Source: Chrysemys picta bellii
Taxonomy: Eukaryota > Chordata > Testudines > Emydidae
Assembly: GCF_011386835.1 (NCBI RefSeq)
Contig: NC_088796.1
Span: 33,187,011 to 33,251,010, forward strand
DNA: 64,000 nucleotides
Reading direction: 5' to 3'
The notes beneath the pieces were generated by a model, which saw only the letters and a list, made by a program, of their open reading frames with translations, was not told the DNA's origin and searched no databases. Every line of letters begins with the position of its first letter. Position 1 is the stretch's first letter. Of the stretch, positions 1 through 12,706 are shown in pieces. Both the position numbers and the translations under genes were made by a program.

Positions 1-391
1 AGAGATGGGATTCCATGCTTTCTGCTGAAACAATGTTTGTTTGAAGACCTGAGAGTTCACAAGATATCAGACTTTAAATTCATAACTCCCTGATGTAAAT
101 TATCAGTAAGTTTTGTACAGTAATGTACAAATGTACAGTAATTACATTTGTATTTTGATATTTCTGTAATTCAGAGGCCCGCCTTTACCTGATCACTAAG
201 ACAGCTTTTGCAGGTAGAAGGATATGAAAAAAAATAGTACTAATAAGTACACTTTTAAAAATCACCGAATTTTCTAAAATAACATTTCTTCCATACATAA
301 ATACATAATGGTGTTTGATGCTAAGAAGACATCGTTAGCACTCATTTGGGATGATCTGAATAACTCATGGCTTCACCTCTCCTGACTAATA
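1..391. other. Intergenic, no feature seen
   Basis: AT-rich sequence with no convincing ORF, RNA gene or recognisable repeat. It belongs to the long gene-free stretch left of NDUFS4. Confidence 0.5.
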
Positions 392-785
392 TGGCCAATC
401 ATGGGCGGTGGGTATCAAAGGCTGGGGAATGCTGAGCCACCCCAAACAACCTTGTGTGGCCCTGCCCATGCTCTGCCCCCATGCTCCCTCCTGCTTCCCA
501 GCGCTCTGCAGCTCTTACTCTGTGGCCTGGGCCCTGGGCTGGGGCTAGGGCTAGTGGGGGCCAGCCTGCAGCCAGGGACTTTGGGAGCCAGTCCATGCGC
601 TACCTGCCTGGCACTCTGGTGCTGGGGACTGTGTCACCCACCCACCCGGTGCTCCGGGGCTGGAGGGGGCTCTGGGTTCCGGTGGTGGATGGGGGCAGGA
701 ATGGTGCAGCCTCGGGCACAAGGGGCGGGATGGGCTGGAGGCTAGCCTCCCTGAGCCCGCGGTTCACCCGCCACCCATGTGGCCA
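392..785. mobile_element. GC-rich MITE-like element with short terminal inverted repeats
   Basis: A sharp GC-rich island in AT-rich DNA. The left end reads TGGCCA followed by ATCATGGGCGGTGGGT. The reverse complement of the right end reads TGGCCA followed by CATGGGTGGCGGGT. These imperfect inverted ends suggest a non-autonomous DNA element. Overlapping ORFs on both strands come from base composition, are Pro/Gly/Ala/Leu-rich and carry no recognisable domain. A GC-rich block containing the same phrase GTGCTCCGGGGCTGGAG recurs at 16135-16439, so the two may share ancestry. The family was not named. Confidence 0.5.
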
Positions 786-2453
786 ATAAAGCCGTTCTAA
801 CATCACATACTGGAGAGATCAGACATGAAACCAAAGGTGTATTTAAGTCACTCAAGGTCATGATGTTCAGCTCTGAGATTAATTTGGGGTGAAAGCCATG
901 TTGCATAACTGTTTTTCTTGTAATTTATAAATATCTTGTTTTGATTTCTTAATCTTCAAATGAATTTTGCCATAAGATTGAAGAACACTCTCAAATGTGT
1001 CAGAAGACAGAAAACTGAGAGGAGTTTTGGACTTTGATGCTAAAAAGTTGGAAGGTAATCAGTTTTTTTTAAAATGGCTATAATTTTCAAATTTGAGCGC
1101 CTAAAATTAGGTTTCTTAATTTACATATTCATATTTTCATGTATGAAGTGCACCTAAATCTCCCATTGACTCTAGTGGGATTTGTAGATATTCAGCATTT
1201 CTGAAAATCGGGTCATTTTTATTGAGGTGTTTAAATGTGGATTCAGGAACCTAACTCAGGTTTGAAAATATTGGCCTAAATTCTCTTCCAGGTAATTCCG
1301 GAAATACCAGACATTGAATGGAACATGCGCAGCAAGGCAGCATGTTAAGAAATCACTGTTCTCCTGTGAAGTCTGATTTTGCACCAAACATCATATCACA
1401 TGGCAGGGTCTAATCCTTTGCTTGAATGGTCAATTTACTCTTAATTTGGCTGATTATATTCATAAGCACAATTTTAATTTGTTTCCCATTGGGATCCAAA
1501 TGGACCTCTTAGCACCATGGAATGTCGTATTCAAACAAACATTGCTTCCATCAATCTTCTGCTGAACTTCATGTAGGCAAATGTATTCTAAATTTCAATC
1601 ACTTTTTATTTGAGACACACCTGGAACCAGAAGAATGCCACTTAGGAAAGGATAGCCATTGTAAAAACATTCCATTTAATGGCTTAGAAGATACTAAAAT
1701 ATGCCACCATTTGACTTCTGAATTAGAAACATTGCTAACAGAGGGCAAGATATGTAGCTAAGCAGGTACTTAGACAGATGGCAGAGCACAAAGGTGAGAC
1801 TGATGACAGTATAGTATTCTGACAATGAAAACAAGCTTTCAGACACAGAGGGAAGATCACATGTTCCAATATTCCAGCATACAAAGATGTTGTTACTCTA
1901 TGTCAAATTTAAGGAAAAAGTACTGTGAGTATCACTTGGAGGGAAAGTCTGTTACTCAAACCTGCACGTGACAACATGTTGTCTAAATGAGAAACTGTTA
2001 GTTAAACTGAAGTGCAATATGAATGAGAGTTAAAAATAAAATCAGTGTTAACTCCTGAGACTTGGGGACTCCAAGATCACGGAGAAATAACTAACTGATA
2101 ATAAACAATTCTTAATAGAAAAATGTCCATGCACTGTTCCACAAGAGCAGCTGAATACAAATAAAAGGATGAAGTATGGACTTTCAGAGGGAAACATACA
2201 GTGTTCCTTCTTTTACATTTCTTATCCTTACAGTTTAGGGACCTGGTCCTGCATTCCTTATACAGCCCATGGTTTCACTCGCAGTTTTTGATGAGCAAGG
2301 AATGCCGGATCCAGGCAATCCTAACGCATGCATTGTTATGCATACTGCTAACGGAACATTTAAATTCAAATGCAAAATTGTATTTTAAAATTTAAACAAA
2401 TAAATAAAGGCAAAGGAACCAATTAGTGGAAATAAGTAATTCAAAATGAGGAA
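786..2453. other. Intergenic with one old interspersed-repeat fragment
   Basis: Mostly unremarkable AT-rich sequence. Around 1170-1280, phrases such as GAAAATCGGGTCATTTTTAT, AGGAACCTAACTCAGG and TTTGAAAATATTGGCC match the style of an old amniote repeat with TTAGGCACC-like blocks, also seen near 4780-5085. The ORF at 1522-1761 has no recognisable domain. Confidence 0.4.
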
Positions 2454-2640
2454 TATAATAATGGGAGATATACCTATCTCATAGAGAGCTAGAAGGTCAT
2501 TGAGTCCAGCCCCCTGCCTTCATTAGCATGACCAAATACTGATTTTGCCTGAGATCCCAATCTGGCCCCCTCAAGGATTGAGCTCACAAGCCTGGGTTTA
2601 GCAGGCCAATGCTCAAACCACTGAGCTATCCCTCCCCCCC
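2454..2640 (-). mobile_element. Cry-type tRNA-derived SINE (turtle)
   Basis: Read on the minus strand, this copy starts with a C/G homopolymer, then an A box (TAGCTCAGTGG, complement of 2618-2628) and a B-box-like GTGAGCTCAATCC near 2575-2588. An unrelated body follows, ending in a CR1-like 3' tail (GGACTCAATGACCTTC style) with a short ATT-rich terminus. This is the layout of the tortoise/Cry polIII SINE, whose tail is known to be shared with CR1. It is nearly full length. AGGAA on both sides could be a target-site duplication, but it is too short to be certain. Confidence 0.8.
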
Positions 2641-3943
2641 AGGAAGTTGTTCAACTTTACAAATTTGTTAGAGCCCAGATTGTGGTCTGTGGCAGTGGAA
2701 AGTTTGTCCAAAATAGGGGTGCAGTGACCCAACCTGCCTGCAATACTATTATGGGGGCTAAGGTGGAGCAGGTATCCCAAAGACAGGTGGCCAAGCAAAG
2801 CCCACCGAGTGTGTAAGACTGGTAGAGGAGGTGGGGCAGAACAGTATGTCTGGGGGCTGTGATGATCCATTTAATGTCGCAGGCATTCTCCACTGAGCAG
2901 CTGAAAGCTGTCTTCCACTGAGTGTAATATAGCAAATTGCATCCACGTGCGTCCGCTGGGGTGAATCAAACCAAGGCCCAAACCAGAAGCCTGGATCTAA
3001 GCCCTCACTCCCATTTTCCTGAAAATGCTTTATCTGGATCTGAAGTGTGCAGTTTGGAGCTATCTCTATAGAAGGCCTTACATGGAACCCCAAATCTATA
3101 CCCCTACAAACCTGAGGAATGGCTGCATCTAGATCTGGACTTTACAGCCCATGTCCATTTCTTGTTTTACATTTTTTATATATATATATATATAAAATTA
3201 ATCTGTCTGGAGACATGCTCGTTTGCATTTTGAGCTGTCATCAGCATGGATACTGTAAATCAAAAATAACTTAAAAAGCATAGTCTTTATCTTATTATTG
3301 CAAAAATATGTGGTGCACAAGCTGCAGGAGCCATCCTGAGGCAAACACCATTTTTGTTTTTAAATACATTACCAGCTCACCTGTTTATAATTTGGTGGCA
3401 CATTATGGTGCTTTGTTAGAACTAAAAGATCAGATATATATTCTTAGGAATTTAAAGATATCAGATGTTCGAGGCCAAATCCTGCCCACCTTGCTCACCG
3501 GAGTAGCCCTAAGGAGTGTATTGTACAGTACCTAGCACACACCCTTCTGAACAATTAGTGGAGGATAATGAACACCCTTCTTATAAGGTTGTTCTCATAC
3601 TGTCTCTTCTCTCAGCCAAAGAAGAAAGTGGCATAAGGGGAAAAATGAGGACAGGAGAGGGCCCTGAAAATCAGAGTGTGAGGGAGACAGAAAGAAATGG
3701 AGAAGTAGTAGAAAAGATTGTGTGGCAAGGGCAAAGGAAAAGAGGAAAAGGGAAGAAAGGTCAAACAGGGGAGAGCAGAAAAAGAGATTAAAAAGGTACA
3801 AGCTGCATGTAAAGAGCTGCACAGAGGAAGCCACAATTTTTATTGTTCCCAGAAAAGATGTGAACAATGCTAAATACTCTTGAGTGCCATCTACTGGCAC
3901 ATTTGCTATTAGTTACTGTATTGGCTAGACTGCAGCTGGACCG
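2641..3943. other. Intergenic: TA microsatellite, purine-rich tract, repeat tail
   Basis: Contains a (TA)n run at about 3177-3195. A trace of an old MIR-like 3' tail (TGTACAGTACCTAGCACAC) lies near 3520-3540. An A/G-rich strand-asymmetric tract runs from about 3630 to 3790. The ORFs at 2613-3093 (minus) and 3516-3791 have low-complexity or featureless translations and are not taken as genes. Confidence 0.5.
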
Positions 3944-4130
3944 GACTGGTAATTAGGATACCAAAGTTCTATTTACTGGCCTGCTGGATGTTCTTGGGCA
4001 AGTTACATCACCTCTCTGTGCCATAGTTTCTCCATCTGTAAAATGGGGATGGGTCATGATACTGAGCTCCTTTTATACAGTGCTTTGAGATGTATTGCCG
4101 AATAAAAGCTAGGTATTATTAATTATTACT
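3944..4130 (+). mobile_element. MIR (CORE-SINE) copy
   Basis: The MIR core is easily read: CTTGGGCAAGTTACATCACC, then CTCTCTGTGCCATAGTTTC and CATCTGTAAAATGGGGATGG. A tail with GTGCTTTGAGATGTATTG and GCTAGGTATTATTAATT is typical of sauropsid MIR variants. The copy is diverged and old, and it lies in intergenic DNA. Confidence 0.85.
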
Positions 4131-4779
4131 ATATATATCCATTGTACAGCACTCTAGTAACAAAAAGTAAAAAAGAAAGAAAGAAGCAGAAGAGATAGAA
4201 GAAAAAAAGGAAGGAGCAGAAAAGGAAGAAGGTAGGAGGGGAGAAAAGAACAATAGGAGTTAAGGAAGAGGGGGGGAATTGATTAGGATATAAGTGGTTA
4301 ATTGCTAAGGACAGCACAATTTCCACGGTATATTCCTCTGTTTGTTTTACTGTTTATGTGTGGGGAACAGTAGTGTCTCCAGAGCTATATTTTTGGCACA
4401 CAATAACTGTGAACACCTTTGCATCAGATTAATAAATTTAAGCAGCGTATCCAACATATGAATAAGCAAGAAACGGAGGGCCACCTTTTCAAAAATGTTG
4501 CCACACATTTGTCAATACCTATTTTAAACATCTAAATATCCCACAGTGAGAATACAAGACAAGGGTAACATCTGCACAAAGCAATATCTGTGTGCAAAAG
4601 TAGGTACTTGTGCTTGAAAATCTGACCCACGTCTATCAGAGAAGGCTTCTGGGGAAGGCTGAACACATGGAGTTCTGAATAGAGTGGGATGGATTTTGTT
4701 CTGCTGCTGTATTTACTGACTGATGTGTTAACTTTATTGTGAATGATATCTCTTTAGGGCTTGTGAGTTTAATTATTGT
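4131..4779. repeat. Purine-rich low-complexity tract and flanks
   Basis: About 4163-4275 is almost pure A/G on the + strand (AAGAAAGAAAGAAGCAGAAG and similar blocks). It produces a Phe/Ser/Leu-rich shadow ORF on the minus strand. The rest, to 4779, shows nothing recognisable. Confidence 0.6.
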
Positions 4780-5085
4780 CAGGTGTCAAAGTTTTCAAAA
4801 GCATCTAAGTTTCTTAGGAACCTAAATCCCATTTTCAAAGGTGACTTAGGCACTGATGGCCAGATTTTAAAAGATATTTAGGCACCTAAAGATACAGCTA
4901 GTCACCTAGTGGGATTTTCAAAAGTGCCTAGGAACCTATCTGCATAGTTAGGCACTTAAATACCTTTAAATATCTGACCCTTAGGCTTTCATGACACATC
5001 AACTCCTAAATTCCTTCTTAAGTCACTTTTGAAAACAGTACTTAGACTCCTAAATCACTTAAGCAGTTTTGAATACTTTACCTAG
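4780..5085. repeat. Interspersed repeat with TTAGGCACC-like blocks and inverted ends
   Basis: Several blocks of the form TTAGGCACCTAAA, TTTTCAAAAGTGCCTAGGA and TTAGGCACTTAAATACC alternate in both orientations. The left part (AAAGTTTTCAAAAGC) and the right part (complement of CAGTTTTGAATACTTTACC) are roughly inverted. This looks like a diverged non-autonomous element of a type widespread in sauropsids. The family was not named. Confidence 0.5.
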
Positions 5086-5945
5086 AATGCCTAGAGCTCA
5101 AGCATATTTATATTAACACTAAATAGTAAATAGATATAAAATTGACTAATTTCTAATATCCTATATCTGACCATTACAGTCACAAATTACAGCATGCATA
5201 CCCACCAATAAAATGTTCTTGTCCTTTTTCTACTGAAACATTTTGTGATGTGTAGCATGTCACCTCAGTAAAGTGACAGGTATGTCACAAGCTGATTTTT
5301 GGTTGTGACATATCACTGTTTCTATCTTATTAGTTACTTGCATTGAAATACCAGGATTGATTATTGATTTAGATATTCTATCCATATTTTTGCTGTCACA
5401 AGTGGAAATAAACCGGCATGAATATGAATAATCCATGGTATATGGACTGTAACTTCCCCAGAGACTATCAGATATCCACCTGATGTCCCTCAGCGCTAGA
5501 TTTTGCATTTAGATCTCTGAGTTAGCAGATGTGTACAATCACATATATCCGGACAGTCCACTATTGGCAAGGCATGCGAGGAGGCTCATGAGCAAGTTCA
5601 TATGATATATTGCACTTGGTAAAATTTTCTACAGATCTACTAGTGCCAGGATGGGATAACTAGTGCTCTACACAGAGCTAAACAAGACAGTTTTAGTTAA
5701 TCAGGTACCATCACATATAGATATGTATGTCTGTTTCAATGTATCCCGTTAAGAGCAGTGCAGCTACACTTTAGGACAGAGGCTTCTGAACCTCAAACAT
5801 ATACATTTTAATGCATATCTGTAGTAATCCTATTACAAATACATCTTATACAACTGTATCCGAAACACCGAGAATCTCCATATTTCAAACCAATGCTAAA
5901 AGAGCATTGTAACAGCCAATTTTCTCAGTATCGCCATAACACAAG
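5086..5945. other. Intergenic, no feature seen
   Basis: AT-rich single-copy-looking DNA. The 82-codon minus-strand ORF at 5260-5508 has no recognisable domain and ordinary intergenic composition. Confidence 0.4.
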
Positions 5946-6240
5946 TGTTCAGAAATCATGAGTCAAGGTCCAAAAATCATGAAATTGACTTAAAAATAAT
6001 GAGATTTTTTAAAATAACAAATTTGGGGTTATTTTGATTATCTTCTGAGGTTTTGGTGGGGAGTTGGCTTTGGGTTCATGTTGTCAAGCTTGCCTCCACA
6101 ATCATGACTGCTGGAACCTTTTATTCTTTTTTTAAATGAAAGCTGAGATTCTCACCTAATCACATCATTCTATGAGCTGGTGGTGTTTTAAGGAATAACA
6201 ACACATATAATAGACTTGTGATAAAATTGTGAGAGGGGGT
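5946..6240. repeat. Old interspersed repeat ('AATCATGA' family)
   Basis: Repeated phrases AGAAATCATGAGTCAAGG, AAAAATCATGAAATTGAC and AAAAATAATGAGATTTTTT are followed by a GGTTTTGGTGGGGAGTTGGC body. This resembles a dispersed repeat I associate with turtle and crocodile genomes. Superfamily and boundaries are uncertain. Confidence 0.4.
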
Positions 6241-6308
6241 AACACTAACTGCTCTGCCTATGTAGAGAGCACTATCTCTGTAAAAGTGTTGCGGCTCTAT
6301 GAAACCAA

Positions 6309-6585
6309 GGTTTGTCTACACTTAAAAGTTTTTCTGCTTTAATTATGCAGCATAATTAAAGTGGCAACTCCCAACTCTAATGTAGACACAGCTGTATATA
6401 TTAGTATGATGTGCTTATAAAGTTATAGTTTATTAAGCTATAATTAAGCTAATAAGCTATGCCAGTATAAAGTGCTTCCTACCAGTATTACTGAATCTGG
6501 TAGCACTTTTACCTATGTCTGTAGAAAAGCATGTCTCTAACCAACATAATTATACCGGTAAAACTTTTTAAGTGTAGATCAGACC
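6309..6585. mobile_element. MITE with GTCTACACTT-type terminal inverted repeats
   Basis: The left end reads GGTTTGTCTACACTTAAAAG. The reverse complement of the right end reads GGTCTGATCTACACTTAAAA. Both continue into AGTTTT-like sequence, so the inverted repeats are about 25 bp. The interior of about 230 bp is AT-rich and itself partly palindromic (AATTATGCAGCATAATT). There is no coding capacity and no clear target duplication. The TCTACACT core is shared with the Harbinger and MITE at 11405-16054. Confidence 0.75.
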
Positions 6586-9500
6586 TGTGTTCAATATTTT
6601 CTGGGTCGTGCAGGAGCCACAAAACCCAAGCTGACATTTGGGATTTGCTATTTCTGAAGAGCAAGTAGCCATGGATGCTTATAAAGTTTTTAACAGCTTT
6701 GTTTTCCACTATAGTAGCAAATCATATATGAGCATATCAAATAGACTTTTACTGTAGTCTCACAAAATAGTCTGCAAAATGTAACAGACCAAGCACAAAA
6801 TCTGCTCACCCAGTCTCTGTCTTGATGATTGTGATTATGAACATTTTTATGATATTTTAGGTGCTTAAAATATATATAAATGACCCAGAGAAGGGGAAAA
6901 GTTGAATTTGCAGTGACATTTTGATATTCTCAAATCTCCTTTTGTAACAGGCAACAAAGTTCTCAGGTTCAAATTTTTGCAGCTGCACATGCAAAAATGC
7001 ATGCCTAATTTGCAAATGAAAATTGAGTAATTAAACATTCAGTTAGACACACAAATATCAATTTGGATGTGCAATTCCCTGATTTGCACGCTGAGCAGCA
7101 GAGACTTCTCATGCTAATTAGGTGCAAAACAATATGCACGTAATTCTGGAAATCAGGTCCTTAAAGCTTTACTAGTGTGCACAGGACTTACTTCTCTGAA
7201 ATTGTGAATCCTATATGATATCCATGAGGAAATTCCCATCCCAAACCCCATTTAAAGCTTTCTAGGTGCTGATATATATCATTGCAACAGAAAACAAAGC
7301 ACTGAAATTGGTGCAATTCCACTATACAAGGGTAGGAGTGGCTAGATAGAAAAATGGGGCATGCAGGGATTGAAATTCATTGCCTTGAGTGTGGGGGGTT
7401 GGGCAGCCCAGAAGATCTGTATTGCCTGTATTGTCTGTTTCTTTTCCAAAGGCAGTAAGACCTGCTTTGGAGTTGTTCCACAATCAGTAAGTAGCCTTAA
7501 GATAAGAATTCATTTTCTTCCTGCTCACTAAGTATGAACCCTCCCACTGTCCACCCCAGCTACTTAGACTGGACACCGGGAAGTGTACTTGGGCCTAAGT
7601 TCCTCAGATAGAAATGAATCTAGAATGGTAACCAAAAGCAGTGTGGTGGGTGTTCATGACCCACTAATGGGTGAGGGTGCTATGGAATCTTCAGGTTTGT
7701 CATATGTTTAAAGTGACAGCACTGCATTTTATCAGTATGCTGACTGTGTGAGATACTTATTTTTATGATCTAGGGGTTGACTGCATAACTTTTGAGTGAT
7801 GGGATGGAATGAAATGACTCAAAGCCACAAATGAGTTGTGCATGATATATGCATGTTAATTTTCCAGCAAATGCATAGGCAACTGTTCCATACTTTATTA
7901 ACACTGTACTAGGGAGGTTTTTCTTGGAAAATCAGAAGGTAGAATCAGTTGGGGGAGGTGGGAAGAGCAAGTAAATGAATATACTCAATTAATTCACTAA
8001 TAGCATATTATTTGTATAACAAGAAGTGAACTTGTTATTAGTACACTTGGAAACAATTCATATGGCCATCACCATTGACTGAGATCCCTTCCACACAAGG
8101 AGCCTAAAGGAAACTACTTTTCACAATTCTGGTGTTTACCAGAGCCATTCAAACCATCTCATTTTATGCTGCTATTATTAAGCAATTCTATCTTGGTGTT
8201 CTGAATAACAAAACACATTAATCCAGTTCTTGTGGTTTACAGAATCACCAGATTTCCTCCAGAATATTACACTTCTCTAATACATGATTATGTAGAATAA
8301 GATTGGTACTGTGTTTTAACCAACAGGATTGCAGCATGCATAAGGAGAGAAAAGAAGAGAGCAGCAAGGGGAGAGGAAAAGAAATGAAGGGCTACAGGAT
8401 ACACTTCTTGGGGGCCTGATAATATTATGATAACCACTACAGCATAGCTCATAGTCTAAAATGTCATCCAAAATATGGAGTATGGTTACCATATTGACAT
8501 TTCCTCTCCTGTGTGTCACTGATCTGCTTCATCTTTTGTGAGCATGATTTCTCTGACCTTTCTCCACAAAACAAAACTAAATCACAAGACGCTTTTTAAG
8601 AAGAATCAGAGTAAATTTTTACAAGATTAACCCAAATATCAGGAACTATCAGTGCAGAATGGAGGGGAAGAGACAATGTATAATGATAAATTACATTAGA
8701 CTAGTTACTAGTATATGAGTAAACTGAGTTAAAATCTCAAATGATTCTATAGGCTTCATCTTCACTGCCAAAAAGGTGTGGTTTTAGCACCAGATAACTA
8801 ATGTATGTTAGCTGTCCTGCTCTAAAATCTGAGTGGAGAAAAGGCAATGTAGTTTTTACTGTGAGGTAGCTAAACAATATCAACACTATGACTACACCCA
8901 GGGTTAACCAAACTGTATGGTTGTTGAAAAGGGAAAGAATAATTCCAAACTAAGAACTAAATTGGACTAGGGTAACATAAACTTGCTAATAATAACATTC
9001 CTAGGAAAGTCTGTGTTTAGAGCTTATTTTTGCATAAGAGTATTTCAGCTTTAGCTGATATTGGAAGTTGCAGACATCCAAACACTAAATCTTTTCTTCA
9101 CTGACCCAGGGGTACAGACTGTTTCACATAATCCAGGTGGCTAACATATCAAATGGCAGAAATGTAGGCCATACTTAGAAATCTACATCCAGAAGTCAGA
9201 TTTTTGAAAGCTTTGGTAAAAAAGGCTTCAAGTCTCATGAAGTTGATATGTAGATGAGACACTAAGAAAGACCACAATACCCAGTGATTACCTCCCCACA
9301 TGTTACTTACCAGCACAATAGCCTGCAAGTAACACTCATTCACCAAATCTGGCTTTCTGTGGAATTCATTCTCTTGTCCCTGGTCTTCTCATTGAAAAGC
9401 CATCTTTGCAAAACCTTGTGGGCATTCAAGGCAAGGGAAATCTGGATATAGAAGTCCTAATTGTGATGGAAGATTTTGAATCTGGTGAGGTGACAGACAA

Positions 9501-11404
9501 ATCACAGTAAAGTTAGGAACCAAACTATGAACTTTGTGCTTTTGGGGAGACCTTTAAAGGAGAAAGTTGTGTTGATGGAGATGGTTATAAAGATTATTAT
9601 TCCAGGCAGAGCTCAAAGTAGAGGAAAAGAAAGTTTCTTACTTTAATCCTGAATTTCCTAATTAGTAGTAAATCAGTAGGGGATAAATGAAGTTGAATAT
9701 GAATTTCAGAAACTCTGTTTTGTTGGTGAGTTAACCATTTTCCTTGTTGATAAATCTAGCATGTTTATTAGATAACCTTGGGATCTGTTGATTTTGTGGA
9801 TGGACTTTATAATTTTGCAATTAGCAGACTTTTTTCTAAGTTTAAGACTGAATACTTATATCCACATTATATCAGATTTCAGCACTTTGAAACAGATGTA
9901 ACCAGTGTTTTGGAAGGCACAGGAATAAGGAGGGAGAATGTAAAATGTGAATGTCTATGCATTGTTTCCTATAATATGTGACATTGGTCGCACTTGGGTA
10001 TAGTAAATCTCAGAATTTGTGAATAAAGAAGATACTTCAATTATTGCAAAACTCTGGTATTTATTTCATAATAACAGGGGAAAAGTTTGTTTTTAATGGT
10101 GACCTTTTTCTTTAAAGAGCCATCTGTGAATTGATATAAATAGATTCCCATATCTAAAGATCAGAACCAATAAGGGAAATTAAAATTATAGAATTTTTTT
10201 CTGGAGTTCTGTGTTATCTTTTAGAATTCTCATGACTTTCTCTGTAGTCCAAACTCACGAGAACTTAAATATAGTGTCCATTTTATTAAGAAATGTATTC
10301 CTATATTTCATTATGTGTTCCCTTTACTCAAGACAATCACCTCTCCTGCAAAAAAGGAAACATCTAATAGCATTTCCTCCAGTGAACTCCAATAAAAGGG
10401 GGCAAGGAATAACAGAGGTAAAGATTCATGGGCATTAAACTAAAACCATATGGAAACCTGGGCAGATGATTTGTGCAGGAAAATTACCACGTAAAAATTA
10501 ATCTTTATGGCTTACTATGAATTGTTGGAAACACCAAAAAGCTCTGAAAATTATTAGTTCCATGTTATTGTTACAAAGCTACTGTTCAGGAAAAGCTAAA
10601 ACAACCTTTATTTTGTCAGGCTGGCTCTGAAACTAAGTGCCTGGGAAATGCACTGGGCAAGCTAAATGATAAGCTTAAACACCTCCCCCCCTCCTCCTCC
10701 CCTGTATACACAACACAAAACTCTGTTATCCCTATGTAATGTTTCTCGTAACAATTTCTCTGGCCACTGAAATATGTACATCTTACCAGGGCAATTTTAT
10801 TACAGTGGTGTGATATTTTAACTCTTTTCTTTCACAATATAAAAATGACACAGTATACAACTATAATGGGAAATGAAAATTAGGAAGGGCATTCAAAGAC
10901 AAATAAAAATGCAAAGAAGCAAATGTGAGAGTAACAGTGATATTTTAGTATGTTGTATATGAAGAAAAAAGAAATTTGTAACTTAAATTACTGTATTAAA
11001 GTTGTCTGTTTTTTCCACTATACTTAGATGGTATAAGAACAAAAAATAAGTGAGAATAGTAGTTTCAACATGAGTTTTTGTTTGTAATTAAATTCTCTGA
11101 ATTGATGGGTTAGAGTACACAGACACAATAGGGATTACACAAATCTCTTGGTTGATGTCTCCCTCATTTAAACCTGTTTCTCCCTCCTTCCTGGAAAAAA
11201 AGATAATTTCCCTGAAATAAATATTTCCCCCTTTTAAAACAATGACTTAAACAAAAGATAATAGGCAAAGTAAGGTTTAGAAACCATAGTAAATACGGGG
11301 GGAGGAGGGAGGATAATAAATACATATATAATCTTGGCCCCCTGCTAATTGTATGTAATTCCACAACCTAATGAATCTGTCAGCTCAGTGACTGCTCCAT
11401 TGAC
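6586..11404. other. Long intergenic stretch, nothing clearly recognisable
   Basis: About 4.8 kb of AT-rich DNA without convincing genes. All ORFs are under 80 codons and show no domain. CT/GA-rich patches lie near 8320-8400 and 11160-11320, and a CCTCC run lies near 10683-10700. No RNA gene, clear repeat family or satellite was recognised, although old decayed elements may be present. Confidence 0.4.
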
Positions 11405-12706
11405 GGTACGTCTACACTATCCGGATCGGCGGATAGCAATCTATCTATCGGGGATCAATTTATCATGTGTAGTGTAGACGTGATAAAACGATCCCCGATC
11501 ACGCTCCCGTCGACTGCTGAACTCCAGCTTGGTGAGAGGCAGAAGCAAAGTTGGCGGGGGAGCGGCGGCCGTCAATCCCGCACCGCGAGGACGCGAAGTA
11601 AGTGATTCTAAGTCGATTTAAGATACGTCGACTTCAGCTACGCTATTCTTATAGCTGAAGTTGCGTATCTTAGGCCTGGTCTACACTATGACTTTAATTC
11701 GGATTTAGCAGCATTAAATCGAATTAACCCTGCACCCGTCCACACAACGAAGCCATTTATTTTGAAATAAAGGGCTCTTAAAATCGATTTCTGTACTCCA
11801 CCCCGACAAGCGGAGTAGCGCCAAAATTGATATTGTCATTTCGAATTAGGGTTAGTGTGGCTGCAATTCGATGGTATTGGCCTCCAGGAGCTGTTCCACA
11901 GTGCACCATTGTGACTGCTCTGGACAGCAATCTGAACTCGGATGCACTGGCCAGATAGACAGGAAAAGCCCCGCGAACATTTGAATTTCATTTCCTGTTT
12001 GCCCAGCGTGGAGAGCACAGGTGACCACAGATAGCTCAGCTCATCAGCACAGGTAACCATGCAGGCCGATAATCGAAAAAGAGCACCAGCATGGACCGCA
12101 CGGGAGGTACTGGATCTGATCGCTATATGGGGAGAGGATTCAGTGCTAGCAGAACTTCGTTCGAAAAGGCGAAATGCCAAAACTTTTGAAAAAATCTCCA
12201 AGGGCATGATGGAGAGAGGCCACAATAGGGACTCAGATCAGTGCCGCCTGAAAACCAAGGAGCTCAGACAAGCCTATCAAAAAACAAAGGAGGCAAACGG
12301 TCGCTCCGGGGTCAGAGCCGCGGACATGCCGCTTCTACGCCGAGCTGCATGCAGTTCTAGGGGGGGCCGCCACCACTACCCCACCTCTGACCGTGGATTC
12401 CGAGGCGGGGATAATCTCATCAGCTACACCTGAGGATTCTGCGGACGGGGAAGAGGAGGAGGAGGAGGAGGAGGATGAGCTTGCGGAGAGCACCCAGCAC
12501 TCCGTTCTCCCCAACAGCCAGGATCTTTTTCTCAGCCTGACTGAAGTACCCTCCCAACCCTCCCAAGCCAGTATCCAAGACCATGACCCCATGGAAGGGA
12601 CCTCAGGTGAGTTTACCTTTTAAAATATAAAACTTGTTTTAAAAGCAAGCGTTTTTTAATGATTACTTTGCCCTGAGGACTTGGGATGCATTCGCAGCCA
12701 GTACAG

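Noticed and set aside
401..806. Overlapping ORFs of 65-114 codons on both strands
   Set aside because: They come from a GC-rich MITE-like block. Translations are low-complexity, with no domain and no splice context.
3516..3900. ORFs on both strands rich in Lys/Glu or Phe/Ser/Leu
   Set aside because: A purine-rich tract produces these on each strand; they are not genes.
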